A stretch of 64,000 bases of DNA from contig CAADYR010000146.1 of NCBI GenBank assembly GCA_900753305.1, positions 3,040-67,039 on the forward strand. Reading direction: 5' to 3'. The first letter of the stretch is position 1. Each line of letters opens with the position of its first letter. Below the pieces are notes generated by a model. It had not been told where the DNA came from. It saw only the letters and a list, made by a program, of their open reading frames with translations, and did no database searches. Below are positions 17,283 to 26,981 of this stretch, one piece after another. The stretch comes from Lachnospiraceae bacterium. GTDB lineage: Bacteria; Bacillota; Clostridia; Lachnospirales; Lachnospiraceae. Both the position numbers and the translations under genes were made by a program.

Positions 17283-19769
17283 TTGAATCCGTTTAATATT
17301 ACATGGAATCCTAACTGTATAAGAAGAAACACGATCATTCAGATAGTTATCGTATCCCTTGCATTTTTCCTGCTGATCCGGGTATGGCCCTGTAATCTTG
17401 TAAAGAGTCACAGTACGTCAAAACAACAGGCAGTCAGGAATTATAAGGAATTATCAGGTGAAACATTTACTTCTGCGGATAAAAAACTTCAGACTGTTAA
17501 ATTTACTGAGAATCATATAGGGAGTATTACGTTATATCTGTCCTGCACTTCATATCAGGCAGGAGATAAAGTCCTGTTTCGACTGTATGATGAGGGATTT
17601 TCCTGCATTTATGAGGAAGAGTATGCCTGCAGTAAGATAGAAAAAAATTATGCAATGAAAGTAACTCCTGATCTGGATGTTGACACAGCAGCTGATTATT
17701 ATTATGAAGTGCTGATACCGGAGGAAGAATCGACAGTTCTGAATCTTGCTGTGGCAGATAACAGTTTATTGTCACAACAGGAAAATGGTCCTTTATATAT
17801 TGATGGCATTATTAATGAAAGCAGTTCGTTGATCGCTGATTTTGAATATACACAGAAATTATCTGTATTTGCAGTGATTTTATATGATATTCTGATCCTG
17901 GCATTTTCAGCAGCGTGCTATTTTGGTATTTTATATCTTTTGGAAAGATTTGAAGAGTATTTACCTGAATTACTCCGATATGGCAGGTGGATTGCTACAG
18001 GATTTGGCGGTATGTTTGCAATTGTTGTCTTTATTCTGGCGGTTCTGCGTAATTCATTTGGTGGTGAAATTGCAGACAGAGTTGTGTATACATTAGGAAT
18101 ACTGGCTGGAACAGCATGGTATATGTACGCCCTCTGGATACCAAAGGATAGAAGAAAACCTTCCAGACTGACACAGGAGAGGCAGATATCACTTATCTGG
18201 CGCAATTATATACAGACGATTGTCTTTGGATTTCTGTTTTACGCATTATGTATGTATGTAAATGCGGACAGAGAATATTTTCATTATACAAATACGAGAT
18301 GGATGCTGATTTTTCTGGGGATTGCTTTTTTGATGATCCATTCGGAAAAGGAATTGATGAATATTCCTTCTTATGTATGGACAGGTGTTTCGGTGATTGG
18401 TGCAATTTTTTACTGTCATGGTTATACAGATGACAGTGAATTATATTTTGCTAAATTAACAGCGGCAGTTGTAGTAGTGTGGGGACTGGTTGTGATCAAT
18501 GCCATATTGCAGTGCAAAAAGCAGGCATGGAAAGCGGTTCATAAACCATTCGCAGTTATATGGCTTGTATTTGGCATACTTATGATAATTTTCCGCTATC
18601 AGAAAACATGGCCTTTTACGGCAACACTGCCATTTGCAGTACTGCTTCTGTATAATCTGAGCGCGGCACAAAAGAGCAGATTGCTTAAGAATCTGGCAAA
18701 TGGAATTATTGTAAGCTTTGGCTTTGTGGTATTGTTCAGCCTGCACCACAGACCATATCATTACTGGATGAGATACCGGTATAATATGGTATTCCATACG
18801 GTTGCGAGTACCGGAATGTATCTTTCCACCGTATTTGCTGCATTAGTTGCCAAAATATATGGTAAATGGAAGGATAAGGAATTTAAATGGAACAGGTGCG
18901 CAGGAGAATTATTCGTCCTTGCAGCAGTAGTATCCTTTGTATTGTTTACAATGTCGAGAACGGCCTTGCTTACCATGTCAGTTACTTTTATTCTGGTGGT
19001 ATTGCTTAGACAGTGGGTATATCGCATCAATGTAAAACAGGTATTCATGGAGTTTGGAATCATTATTATGGCGGTTGGGTTATCATTTCCGTTTATGTAT
19101 TCAACTTTAAGAATGGTGCCTGCTGTTGCTGATGATCCGGTTCGATATGATCTGGAACCGCAGGACAGTTCCTATATGATCTACGAAGGCGATCCGGTTG
19201 ACTCTGATAAATATATGAATATTGAACGTTTCTTTAATCTGTTCTTTAATCGACTGGATATGGGGCAGGCAAAAGGACTGGAGATACAGGAAAACAATAC
19301 AGAATCAGAACTGCTTGCATATGCAGGGAACACATATTTACCGGTTGCTACAGGAACTTCCGGTGATAAGTATGTATTGGAAAGTAATTCAGATGTATCA
19401 AATGGCAGATTTGAAATATTTCTTGCATATTTGCAGCGTCTTAATATTACCGGACATGATAAAATGACGGCAGAAGGTACTGATTACGGGCATGCTCATA
19501 ATTCCTATATTCAGGTAGCGTATGATTTTGGCAGTATTGCAGGGGTTGTTTTTTTAATCCTTTGCGCTTATACTTTGATACAGTCGGTGTTACTGTTTAA
19601 AAAGCACGGGGAAAAATATGGAACTTTTATCATACCATTCGCATTTATTGTAAATTTCGGCTTTATGAGCGTTACAGAATGGGCATTTCATCCATGTATT
19701 CCTGCAGGTTTCTGTTTTCTGTTTGTACAGATGCTGCTCATGCAGGAAGGGAGAAATAATAAGGGTTAA
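17283..19769 (+). CDS. O-antigen ligase/polymerase-like membrane protein (WzyC family) with large N-terminal outer domain
   Basis: This is an 828-residue membrane protein. A first helix (about 14-36) is followed by a beta-rich extracytoplasmic segment (about 45-190), then about a dozen helices. FTMSRTALL near 560 and HAHNSYIQVAYDFG near 737-750 match the ligase/polymerase (Wzy_C) signature. These enzymes transfer or polymerise lipid-linked glycan outside the membrane. In a Gram-positive cell the acceptor may be a cell-wall glycan, a protein or another repeat unit. The start is TTG at 17283: AGGAAGGAG (17267-17275) lies 7 bases upstream and no ATG is nearby. It heads a transcription unit with the promoter at 17211-17239. 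Confidence 0.82.
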   Translation: MNPFNITWNPNCIRRNTIIQIVIVSLAFFLLIRVWPCNLVKSHSTSKQQAVRNYKELSGETFTSADKKLQTVKFTENHIGSITLYLSCTSYQAGDKVLFRLYDEGFSCIYEEEYACSKIEKNYAMKVTPDLDVDTAADYYYEVLIPEEESTVLNLAVADNSLLSQQENGPLYIDGIINESSSLIADFEYTQKLSVFAVILYDILILAFSAACYFGILYLLERFEEYLPELLRYGRWIATGFGGMFAIVVFILAVLRNSFGGEIADRVVYTLGILAGTAWYMYALWIPKDRRKPSRLTQERQISLIWRNYIQTIVFGFLFYALCMYVNADREYFHYTNTRWMLIFLGIAFLMIHSEKELMNIPSYVWTGVSVIGAIFYCHGYTDDSELYFAKLTAAVVVVWGLVVINAILQCKKQAWKAVHKPFAVIWLVFGILMIIFRYQKTWPFTATLPFAVLLLYNLSAAQKSRLLKNLANGIIVSFGFVVLFSLHHRPYHYWMRYRYNMVFHTVASTGMYLSTVFAALVAKIYGKWKDKEFKWNRCAGELFVLAAVVSFVLFTMSRTALLTMSVTFILVVLLRQWVYRINVKQVFMEFGIIIMAVGLSFPFMYSTLRMVPAVADDPVRYDLEPQDSSYMIYEGDPVDSDKYMNIERFFNLFFNRLDMGQAKGLEIQENNTESELLAYAGNTYLPVATGTSGDKYVLESNSDVSNGRFEIFLAYLQRLNITGHDKMTAEGTDYGHAHNSYIQVAYDFGSIAGVVFLILCAYTLIQSVLLFKKHGEKYGTFIIPFAFIVNFGFMSVTEWAFHPCIPAGFCFLFVQMLLMQEGRNNKG

Positions 19770-19784
19770 CTTGGAGATGAAGCT

Positions 19785-21644
19785 ATGAAAATATGGAATC
19801 GTTTAAATAGTCAGATATTACATCGCAGAATTGTGCTGATCATATTTGACATTATGACGGTATGCGTGTCAAGCGTCATACCGTTATGGCTTCGTTTTAT
19901 CGACGAAGAAACAATCCCGGATATCTATATGGGATCAGCGTGGGATTTTCTACTGATCAATATAGTTATCACATTGATTGTGTTTTATTTATTTAAATTG
20001 TATCAGAGCCTGTGGGCTTTTGCAGGACCGACGGAGGCACAGAATATTGTGGCTGCGTGTTTTTTGTGTGCTGTGTTAAATTACGGTGGTATGAAGCTGC
20101 TGCATTTTCCTATTCCTCGTAGTTATTTCTTTATGTATGCCATGGTTCTGACAGCAATTACAACGTTTGGCAGATTTTCTTATCGATTTATAAGAAGCAT
20201 CAGGCATAAAGCCCAGAATAAGCGTAATGCATCCAAAGTCATGGTGATCGGAGCAGGAGAAGCAGGCAATACCGTTATTAAGGAACTGGTAAACAGCACA
20301 TACTGCACGATGTCCGTAAAGTGCATTATCGATGATAATTCCAGTAAATGGGGACAGTTCATTCAGGGAATCAAGATCGTAGGAGGCAGAGACAAGATTG
20401 TTGAAAGTGCTGCTTTTTATGGTATTGATGAGATTATTATAGCTATCCCGTCTGCAAACAGGGCAACTATGCGTGAACTGGTTGAAATCTGCAAGGAAAC
20501 CAATTGTAAACTTCGTACTCTGCCGGGAATTTATCAGTTGGTCAATGGAGAAGTCAATGTAAGTAAATTACGTGATGTAGATGTAGAAGACCTGCTTGGC
20601 AGAGATCCTATCAAGGTAGACATGGAATCTATCTATAACTATGTAAAAGGTAAGGTCATTCTGGTAACTGGCGGCGGTGGTTCTATCGGCAGTGAGTTAT
20701 GCAGACAGATTGCGGGACATGAGCCGAAACAACTGATCATCGTTGATATTTATGAAAATAATGCTTACGACATACAACAGGAATTAAAATACAAATATCC
20801 CAATCTTGATCTGGTGGTACTGATCGCATCTGTACGAAATACCAATCGTATGAACCATATCATGGAGAAATATCATCCGGATATCATCTACCATGCGGCT
20901 GCACACAAGCATGTACCGCTTATGGAGGACAGTCCGAACGAAGCGATCAAGAATAATGTATTTGGCACCTGGAAGACCGCACAGGCAGCCGTTCAGTATG
21001 GCGTTAAGAAGTTTGTTATGATCTCCACGGATAAGGCGGTGAACCCAACGAATATCATGGGGGCATCCAAGAGAATCTGCGAAATGATCATACAGACATA
21101 TAACCGTCATTATGATACAGAGTTTGTAGCGGTGAGATTTGGAAATGTATTGGGAAGTAACGGCAGTGTTATTCCTTTGTTCAAAAGACAGATCATGGCA
21201 GGAGGACCGGTTACCGTTACCCATCCTGATATTATCCGCTACTTCATGACAATTCCGGAAGCAGTATCACTGGTATTGCAGGCAGGTGTTTATGCAAAGG
21301 GTGGAGAGATTTTCGTACTGGATATGGGAGAACCTGTTAAGATACTTGACCTTGCAAAGAATCTGATCCGCCTGTCAGGCTATAAAGTTGATGAAGATAT
21401 TAAGATTGAGTTCACAGGACTTCGTCCGGGAGAAAAACTTTATGAAGAGCTTCTTATGAATGAAGAAGGTCTGAAAGATACGGAGAACAAGCTGATCCAC
21501 ATTGGCAAGCCGATAGAATTCGATGAAGTAAAGTTCTATGCACAGTTATATAGTCTGGAAAAAGCTGTTGATATGGAGTGTGAGGATGTAAGACCGATGA
21601 TTCAGGAAATCGTTCCTACTTATGTTCCAAAGAAGCAGCAGTAA
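19785..21644 (+). CDS. Membrane UDP-GlcNAc 4,6-dehydratase (retaining), PglF/WbpM/CapD type
   Basis: This is a 619-residue enzyme with four N-terminal membrane helices (about 15-135) and two Rossmann domains: VMVIGAGEAG near 150 and ILVTGGGGSIGSE near 291-303. It dehydrates UDP-GlcNAc to UDP-2-acetamido-2,6-dideoxy-4-keto-glucose, the start of bacillosamine-type or QuiNAc/FucNAc sugars. STDKAVNPTN near 413-422 is followed by MGASK, so the usual catalytic Tyr is Met. That is normal for this membrane subfamily and differs from the soluble PseB at 4024. TTGGAG precedes the ATG. It is followed at once by an aminotransferase and PglC, making a Pgl-like initiation module. Confidence 0.9.
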   Translation: MKIWNRLNSQILHRRIVLIIFDIMTVCVSSVIPLWLRFIDEETIPDIYMGSAWDFLLINIVITLIVFYLFKLYQSLWAFAGPTEAQNIVAACFLCAVLNYGGMKLLHFPIPRSYFFMYAMVLTAITTFGRFSYRFIRSIRHKAQNKRNASKVMVIGAGEAGNTVIKELVNSTYCTMSVKCIIDDNSSKWGQFIQGIKIVGGRDKIVESAAFYGIDEIIIAIPSANRATMRELVEICKETNCKLRTLPGIYQLVNGEVNVSKLRDVDVEDLLGRDPIKVDMESIYNYVKGKVILVTGGGGSIGSELCRQIAGHEPKQLIIVDIYENNAYDIQQELKYKYPNLDLVVLIASVRNTNRMNHIMEKYHPDIIYHAAAHKHVPLMEDSPNEAIKNNVFGTWKTAQAAVQYGVKKFVMISTDKAVNPTNIMGASKRICEMIIQTYNRHYDTEFVAVRFGNVLGSNGSVIPLFKRQIMAGGPVTVTHPDIIRYFMTIPEAVSLVLQAGVYAKGGEIFVLDMGEPVKILDLAKNLIRLSGYKVDEDIKIEFTGLRPGEKLYEELLMNEEGLKDTENKLIHIGKPIEFDEVKFYAQLYSLEKAVDMECEDVRPMIQEIVPTYVPKKQQ

Positions 21645-21662
21645 ATGAAAGGAGCCACAGGT

Positions 21663-22925
21663 ATGTATCAGGGGCAATTTGATAAATTTGAACAGAAGGT
21701 ATGGCTCAGTTCCCCCACAATGCATGGAGAGGAACTGGAATATATAAAGGAAGCCTACGAGACAAACTGGATGTCTACGGTCGGGAAAAATATAAATGAA
21801 ATCGAAAGAATGGCATGTGAAAAGGTCGGCTGTAAATATGCTGTTGCATTATCTGCAGGTACCGCGGCACTTCACATGGCAGTGAAGCTGGCAGGAATCA
21901 AACCGGGACAACATGTTTTTTGCAGTGATATGACTTTTGATGCCACAGTAAATCCTGTTGTATATGAGGGTGGAGTTCCCGTTTTTATTGACACGGAATA
22001 TGATACCTGGAATATGGATCCTGTAGCGCTGGAAAAGGCATTTGAACTGTATCCTGATGTAAAAGTAGTAGTTGTGGCGCATTTGTATGGTACACCCGGA
22101 AAAATTGATGAGATCAGGGCTGTCTGTGAAAAATATGGAGCTGTGATCATTGAAGATGCAGCAGAGTCCTTCGGTGCAAGCTATAAAGGACAGCAGACGG
22201 GTACTTTTGGTAATTTTAATGCAATTTCCTTTAATGGAAATAAGATCATTACCGGTTCTGCCGGAGGCATGTTCCTAACAAACAGCAGGGAAGATTGTGA
22301 AAAGGTCAAGAAGTGGTCAACACAGGCAAGGGAAAATGCTCCCTGGTATCAGCATGAAGAACTTGGCTATAATTACCGAATGAGTAATGTAATTGCCGGT
22401 GTGATCAGAGGGCAGTTACCTCATCTGGAAGAACATATTGCCCAGAAAAAGGCGATTTACGAGAGATACCGTGAAGGTTTGAAGGATTTACCGGTTATGA
22501 TGAATCCTTATAATGAGAAAGACTCTGAGCCTAATTTCTGGTTATCCTGCCTGATCATTGAGCCGGAGGCAATGTGTAAGCAGGTAAGAGGCGAATGCGA
22601 GGCTTTATATAATCCGGAACATGGCAAAAGCTGTCCGACAGAAATTCTGGAGGCAATCGCATCTGTTAATGCAGAAGGCAGACCTATCTGGAAGCCGATG
22701 CATATGCAGCCAATTTACAGAATGAATGGATTTGTAACCAGAGAAGGAAATGGCAGAGCCAGGACCAATGCTTATATTCAGGGAGGCGCGGTTGGTAAAG
22801 ACGGCAGACCTCTGGATGTAGGTATGGATATTTTCCAGAGAGGGCTGTGCCTGCCAAGTGATAACAAGATGACCGCAGAGCAGCAGGAGCGGATCATTGA
22901 AGTGATCAAAGCATGCTTTGAATAA
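21663..22925 (+). CDS. DegT/DnrJ/EryC1 aminotransferase, PglE-like
   Basis: This is a 420-residue PLP aminotransferase, expected to add a 4-amino group to the keto-sugar from the upstream PglF-like dehydratase and so yield a UDP-4-amino-4,6-dideoxy-GlcNAc type sugar. LSAGTAALHMA near 62-72, EDAAESFGASYKG near 160-172 and the PLP lysine at about K194 in FNGNKIITGSAGG are visible. AAAGGAG (21648-21654) supports ATG 21663; ATG 21645 lies before that site. It differs clearly from the pseC and wecE family members in this window. A segment of about 40 residues near 315-370 (KSCPTEILEA, RPIWKPMHMQPIYR) is typical of the branch that acts on UDP-sugars. Confidence 0.85.
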   Translation: MYQGQFDKFEQKVWLSSPTMHGEELEYIKEAYETNWMSTVGKNINEIERMACEKVGCKYAVALSAGTAALHMAVKLAGIKPGQHVFCSDMTFDATVNPVVYEGGVPVFIDTEYDTWNMDPVALEKAFELYPDVKVVVVAHLYGTPGKIDEIRAVCEKYGAVIIEDAAESFGASYKGQQTGTFGNFNAISFNGNKIITGSAGGMFLTNSREDCEKVKKWSTQARENAPWYQHEELGYNYRMSNVIAGVIRGQLPHLEEHIAQKKAIYERYREGLKDLPVMMNPYNEKDSEPNFWLSCLIIEPEAMCKQVRGECEALYNPEHGKSCPTEILEAIASVNAEGRPIWKPMHMQPIYRMNGFVTREGNGRARTNAYIQGGAVGKDGRPLDVGMDIFQRGLCLPSDNKMTAEQQERIIEVIKACFE

Positions 22926-22945
22926 GATGTAGAAAGGATTACAGG

Positions 22946-23584
22946 ATGTACAGAAAAGTTGTAAAGAGACTATTAGATATTATAATTTCATTAGCAGCAC
23001 TTATTATTCTGAGTCCTGTTCTTTTGATCGTAGCGATTCTGGTGAGATGTAAGCTGGGGAGTCCTGTTATCTTTCATCAGGAAAGACCCGGATATCATGA
23101 GAAAATATTTAAACTGTGCAAATTCCGTTCCATGACAGATGAACGTGACGCAGAGGGCAATTTACTGCCGGATGCAGTGCGCCTTACGAAGTTTGGAAGA
23201 ATTCTCAGGGCTACCAGTCTGGATGAGTTGCCTGAACTGTGGAATATTCTAAAAGGCGATATGAGTTTAATTGGTCCAAGACCTCTGCTGGTAAGTTATC
23301 TGCCTTATTACACAGAAGAAGAACAGCTTAGACATACAGTACGTCCGGGACTTACGGGACTTGCACAGGTAAGTGGCAGAAACCTGCTTGACTGGGACAG
23401 GAGAATTGCAAAAGATGTGGAATATGTAAAGAATCTGTCCTTTGCAATGGATCTAAAGATTTTCTTCCTGACAATAAAGAAAGTATTTGTTCATGAAGAT
23501 ATTGCGGTCGATACAAATCAGGCAGAGGGAAATTTTGCTGAAATCAGAAAGGCTCGTCTGGAAGCCGAAAGGGGTAAAGCATGA
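22946..23584 (+). CDS. Initiating phosphoglycosyl transferase, PglC/WcaJ type
   Basis: This is a 212-residue monotopic phosphoglycosyl transferase. It moves a sugar-1-phosphate from UDP-sugar to undecaprenyl phosphate and so starts the lipid-linked glycan. A single N-terminal hydrophobic re-entrant helix (about 10-33) is followed by FHQERPGYHEKIF, CKFRSM, the catalytic Asp-Glu pair in SLDELPELWN and MSLIGPRP. The short length matches PglC rather than long WbaP-type enzymes. Its neighbours predict a UDP-diNAc-bacillosamine-like donor. It is the only initiating transferase in the window. Its stop overlaps the ATP-grasp start (ATGA). Confidence 0.93.
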   Translation: MYRKVVKRLLDIIISLAALIILSPVLLIVAILVRCKLGSPVIFHQERPGYHEKIFKLCKFRSMTDERDAEGNLLPDAVRLTKFGRILRATSLDELPELWNILKGDMSLIGPRPLLVSYLPYYTEEEQLRHTVRPGLTGLAQVSGRNLLDWDRRIAKDVEYVKNLSFAMDLKIFFLTIKKVFVHEDIAVDTNQAEGNFAEIRKARLEAERGKA

Positions 23585-24552
23585 ATTTATTGATATTAAG
23601 CTGCGGTACCAGAGACAAGGTGGTACAGTATTTTAAGAAAGCATTTGCAGGAGAGGGCAGAATTATCTGTACAGATGCCAGTCCGTATGCTCCGGCATTA
23701 TATGAGGGAGATGCACATTATATTGTACCAAGGATCACAGAGTCTGGTTATATGGATATCATACTGGATATCTGTCGTAAGGAGCAGATTACAGGAGTTT
23801 TGTCACTGATCGATCCTGAATTATCCCTGATCGCACAGCATAAGGATGAGTTCGAGGCTCTTGGAACAACAGTAATAGGTTCTTCCTATGAGTTGTGCGA
23901 GAGAACTTTGAATAAATGGGAACTTTATAACTGGATGTGTGAACATGGATATGCCTGTGCCAGATCTTATATTTCTCTGGATGACTTTTACAGGGCTCTG
24001 GAGCAGGGAGAAGTGCAGTATCCTGTATTTGTAAAGCCTATGAAGGGCAGTGCCAGCCTGCATATTGCAAAGGCAGAAGATAAAGAAACCGTAGAACTGT
24101 TGTATCACCATGGAGAGCAGATGATGATCCAGGAGTTCATGGATGGACAGGAGATCGGTGTAGATTGCTATATTGATATGATCAGTGAAGAAGTGGTATC
24201 CATTTTTTGCAAAAAAAAGCTGGTCATGAGAGCAGGAGAAACGGATAAGGCAATATCCTTTGTGGATGATAAGCTGTTTGATCTGGTCGAGCGATTTGTA
24301 ACAGAGAGTGGTTTTAGAGGACAGATAGACATTGATGTATTTGAAAAAGATGGTGTTTATTATATATCAGAGGTAAATCCCCGATTTGGAGGCGGATATC
24401 CCCATGCATACGCCTGTGGTGCTGACCACATGGCACTGATCCGCAATAATCTGGCAGGAATTCCAAACGAAAAAAATATTGGCAGATATCAGACAGGAAA
24501 AGTCATGATGAAGTACAATGAGATCATGATAACAGACGAAGTACAGGAGTAA
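23581..24552 (+). CDS. ATP-grasp enzyme, probable sugar-4-amine acyl or aminoacyl ligase
   Basis: This is a 323-residue carbamoyl-phosphate-synthase-like ATP-grasp protein with an N-terminal pre-ATP-grasp domain (1-100). The ATP-binding region includes FVKPMKGSAS (150-159), and the metal-binding end is SEVNPRFGGGYP (263-274). ATP-grasp enzymes join a carboxylate to an amine through an acyl phosphate. It overlaps pglC by ATGA and occupies the place where PglD, the 4-N-acetyltransferase, would be expected. I infer that it joins an amino acid or other acid to the 4-amino group of the PglE product. The family is clear; the substrate is not known. Confidence 0.72.
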   Translation: MNLLILSCGTRDKVVQYFKKAFAGEGRIICTDASPYAPALYEGDAHYIVPRITESGYMDIILDICRKEQITGVLSLIDPELSLIAQHKDEFEALGTTVIGSSYELCERTLNKWELYNWMCEHGYACARSYISLDDFYRALEQGEVQYPVFVKPMKGSASLHIAKAEDKETVELLYHHGEQMMIQEFMDGQEIGVDCYIDMISEEVVSIFCKKKLVMRAGETDKAISFVDDKLFDLVERFVTESGFRGQIDIDVFEKDGVYYISEVNPRFGGGYPHAYACGADHMALIRNNLAGIPNEKNIGRYQTGKVMMKYNEIMITDEVQE

Positions 24553-24557
24553 CCGTA

Positions 24558-25646
24558 ATGAAAAAGATATTGATACTTGCCAATTCAGCAAGCGGGTTGT
24601 ATGATTTTAGAAACGAGCTGTTACTCAGGCTGTTGAAAGAAGGATATGAAGTACATATCAGTCTGCCCGATGAAGACAAGGTTCCGGAGCTTGCAGCAGA
24701 AGGCTGCAGGGTATATCATACACCATTAGACAGAAGAGGAATGAACCCTGTCAGGGATATGAAGCTGATGCAGGCATATGACCGGCTGTTGGCGCAGATA
24801 AAACCTGATGTGGTCCTGACTTATACGATAAAGCCCAATATATATGGCAATTTGTGCTGCCGCCGCCGCCATATTCCTTATCTTGTGAATATTACAGGAC
24901 TTGGCTCTGTTTTTGAAAATGGCGGTATGGTACAGAAGTTAGTAGTATTTCTCTACAGGATGGCATTGAAATCAGCTTCCTGTATCTTTTTCCAGAATGA
25001 AACGAACAGAGAAATCTTTGAAAAGTATGGAATCAGAGGAAAGAAATCGAGGCTGGTATCGGGTTCCGGCGTGAATCTGGAAAGACATTGTGCAGAAGAA
25101 TATCCGGCACAGACAGAACCTGTCAGATTCCTGTATGTTGGCAGACTTATGAAGGAAAAGGGCATAGAGGAACTGCTGTATGCTGCCAGAGCAATGAAGC
25201 AGGAATATCCTGATGTAATATTTGAACTGGTCGGCTATTACGAGGATGATTATAAATCCATCATAGAACAGTATGAAAAAGAAGGAATTGTCACATTGAC
25301 CGGTTATCAGAAGATCATGCATCCTTATTATCAAAAGGCGTGGGCTGTTCTGATGCCGAGCTATCATGAGGGAATGTCCAATGTGGTTCTGGAAGCAAGT
25401 GCTACTGCAAGACCTGTACTGGCATCAGATATTCCGGGGTGCCGTGAAGGTTATGACGAAGGAATAACAGGATTTGGATATCCGGCAAGAGACAAAGAAG
25501 CGCTGCTTGCAGCCCTTCGTAAGTTTATGGCACTTTCCTATGAAGAGAAAAAGCAGATGGGACTCAATGCCAGAACCAAAATGGAGCGTGAATTCGACCG
25601 CCAACAGGTCGTGAATGCATATATAGAAGAAATCAAGTCATTATAA
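24558..25646 (+). CDS. GT4 family glycosyltransferase (PglA/CapM-like)
   Basis: This is a 362-residue retaining GT-B glycosyltransferase. The N-terminus ILILANSASGLYDFRNEL and NITGLGSVFENGG near 112-124 are typical of the PglA/WbaZ/CapM-type group that adds the second sugar to an undecaprenyl-diphosphate primer. FLYVGRLMKEKG near 193-204 and the E-x7-E motif in EGMSNVVLEA near 271 are clear. It starts 5 bases after the ATP-grasp gene. Position directly after pglC supports action on the first lipid-linked sugar, perhaps with UDP-GalNAc or UDP-GlcNAc. Confidence 0.85.
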   Translation: MKKILILANSASGLYDFRNELLLRLLKEGYEVHISLPDEDKVPELAAEGCRVYHTPLDRRGMNPVRDMKLMQAYDRLLAQIKPDVVLTYTIKPNIYGNLCCRRRHIPYLVNITGLGSVFENGGMVQKLVVFLYRMALKSASCIFFQNETNREIFEKYGIRGKKSRLVSGSGVNLERHCAEEYPAQTEPVRFLYVGRLMKEKGIEELLYAARAMKQEYPDVIFELVGYYEDDYKSIIEQYEKEGIVTLTGYQKIMHPYYQKAWAVLMPSYHEGMSNVVLEASATARPVLASDIPGCREGYDEGITGFGYPARDKEALLAALRKFMALSYEEKKQMGLNARTKMEREFDRQQVVNAYIEEIKSL

Positions 25647-25664
25647 ACAATGGAGGATAAAAAG

Positions 25665-26981
25665 ATGAGTTTATACGAGGATATTGTAAACGGAAAAGAG
25701 AAATTATCATTAGTTGGATTGGGCTATGTAGGTATGCCGATCGCAGTTGCTTTTGCAAGAAAGATCAAAGTCGTAGGTTTTGACTTAAATGCAGCCAAAA
25801 TTGACTTATATAAGTCCGGTGTAGATCCTACAAACGAAGTTGGCGATGATGTGATCAAGAATACAACAGTAGAATTTACTGCTGATCCATCCAGATTAAA
25901 GGAAGCCAAGTTCCATATCGTAGCAGTGCCTACTCCTGTAAATGATGACCATACACCTGATCTTACACCGGTAGAAGGTGCGAGCCGTATTCTGGGACAG
26001 AACTTAACCAAGGGCTCCATTGTTGTATTTGAATCTACAGTATATCCTGGTGTAACAGAAGATATCTGTGTGCCAATCCTGGAGAAGGAATCAGGATTAA
26101 AATGTGGTGTAGATTTTAAGATCGGTTATTCACCTGAGCGTATCAATCCTGGCGATAAGGTTCACAGATTAGAGACAATTACCAAGATCGTATCCGGTAT
26201 GGATGCAGAAACACTGGATGAAGTAGCCCATATCTATGAACTTGTTGTAGAGGCAGGGGTTTACCGTGCAGAGAGCATCAAGGTAGCAGAGGCTGCAAAG
26301 GTTATTGAGAACAGCCAGAGAGATATCAATATCGCATTTATGAATGAGTTGTCCATTATCTTTAACAAAATGGGTATTGATACGAAATCCGTATTATCAG
26401 CAGCAGGAACCAAGTGGAATTTCCTGAAATTCCAGCCGGGACTTGTAGGTGGACACTGTATCGGTGTTGATCCTTACTATCTGACTTATAAGGCAGAGCA
26501 GTTAGGCTATCATTCACAGATCATTCTGTCAGGTCGTCGTATCAATGATGATATGGGCAAGTATGTAGCAGAGAATCTGGTAAAAAATCTGATCAAGGCA
26601 GACATCCCTGTAAAGAGTGCCAAGGTAGCTATTCTGGGCTTTACCTTCAAGGAAAACTGTCCGGATACCAGAAATACCAAGGTTATCGATATTTATAAAG
26701 AATTACAGGAATATGGTATTACTCCTATGGTAGTTGACCCTGCCGCTGATGCAGCAGAAGCCAAGAGACTCTATGGTATTACTTTTAATTCCATGGAAGA
26801 TATCAAAGATATGGATGCGGTTATCGTTGCTGTATCCCATAAGCAGTTCCTGACACTGGATAAGGAGAAGATCAGTTCCCTTTACAGCAAGACAAATGCG
26901 AAGAAAGTATTAGTTGATATCAAGGGAATCTTTGACAGAAAAGAATATAGCACAGAGGATTATATTTACTGGAGATTGTAA
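25665..26981 (+). CDS. tviB: UDP-N-acetyl-hexosamine 6-dehydrogenase, TviB/WbpO-like
   Basis: This is a 438-residue NAD-dependent nucleotide-sugar dehydrogenase that oxidises C6 of UDP-GlcNAc or UDP-GalNAc to the uronic acid in two NAD steps. GLGYVGMP at 18-25 binds NAD. YSPERINPGD is the substrate block, and the catalytic Cys is about C265 in GGHCIGVDPYYL. The sequence pattern around these sites is of the TviB/WbpO branch rather than UDP-glucose dehydrogenase. GGAGG (25652-25656) fixes ATG 25665; an ATG at 25650 is upstream of that site. A TviC/WbpP-like 4-epimerase lies one gene on, making UDP-GalNAcA (or GlcNAcA) the likely product. Confidence 0.9.
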   Translation: MSLYEDIVNGKEKLSLVGLGYVGMPIAVAFARKIKVVGFDLNAAKIDLYKSGVDPTNEVGDDVIKNTTVEFTADPSRLKEAKFHIVAVPTPVNDDHTPDLTPVEGASRILGQNLTKGSIVVFESTVYPGVTEDICVPILEKESGLKCGVDFKIGYSPERINPGDKVHRLETITKIVSGMDAETLDEVAHIYELVVEAGVYRAESIKVAEAAKVIENSQRDINIAFMNELSIIFNKMGIDTKSVLSAAGTKWNFLKFQPGLVGGHCIGVDPYYLTYKAEQLGYHSQIILSGRRINDDMGKYVAENLVKNLIKADIPVKSAKVAILGFTFKENCPDTRNTKVIDIYKELQEYGITPMVVDPAADAAEAKRLYGITFNSMEDIKDMDAVIVAVSHKQFLTLDKEKISSLYSKTNAKKVLVDIKGIFDRKEYSTEDYIYWRL

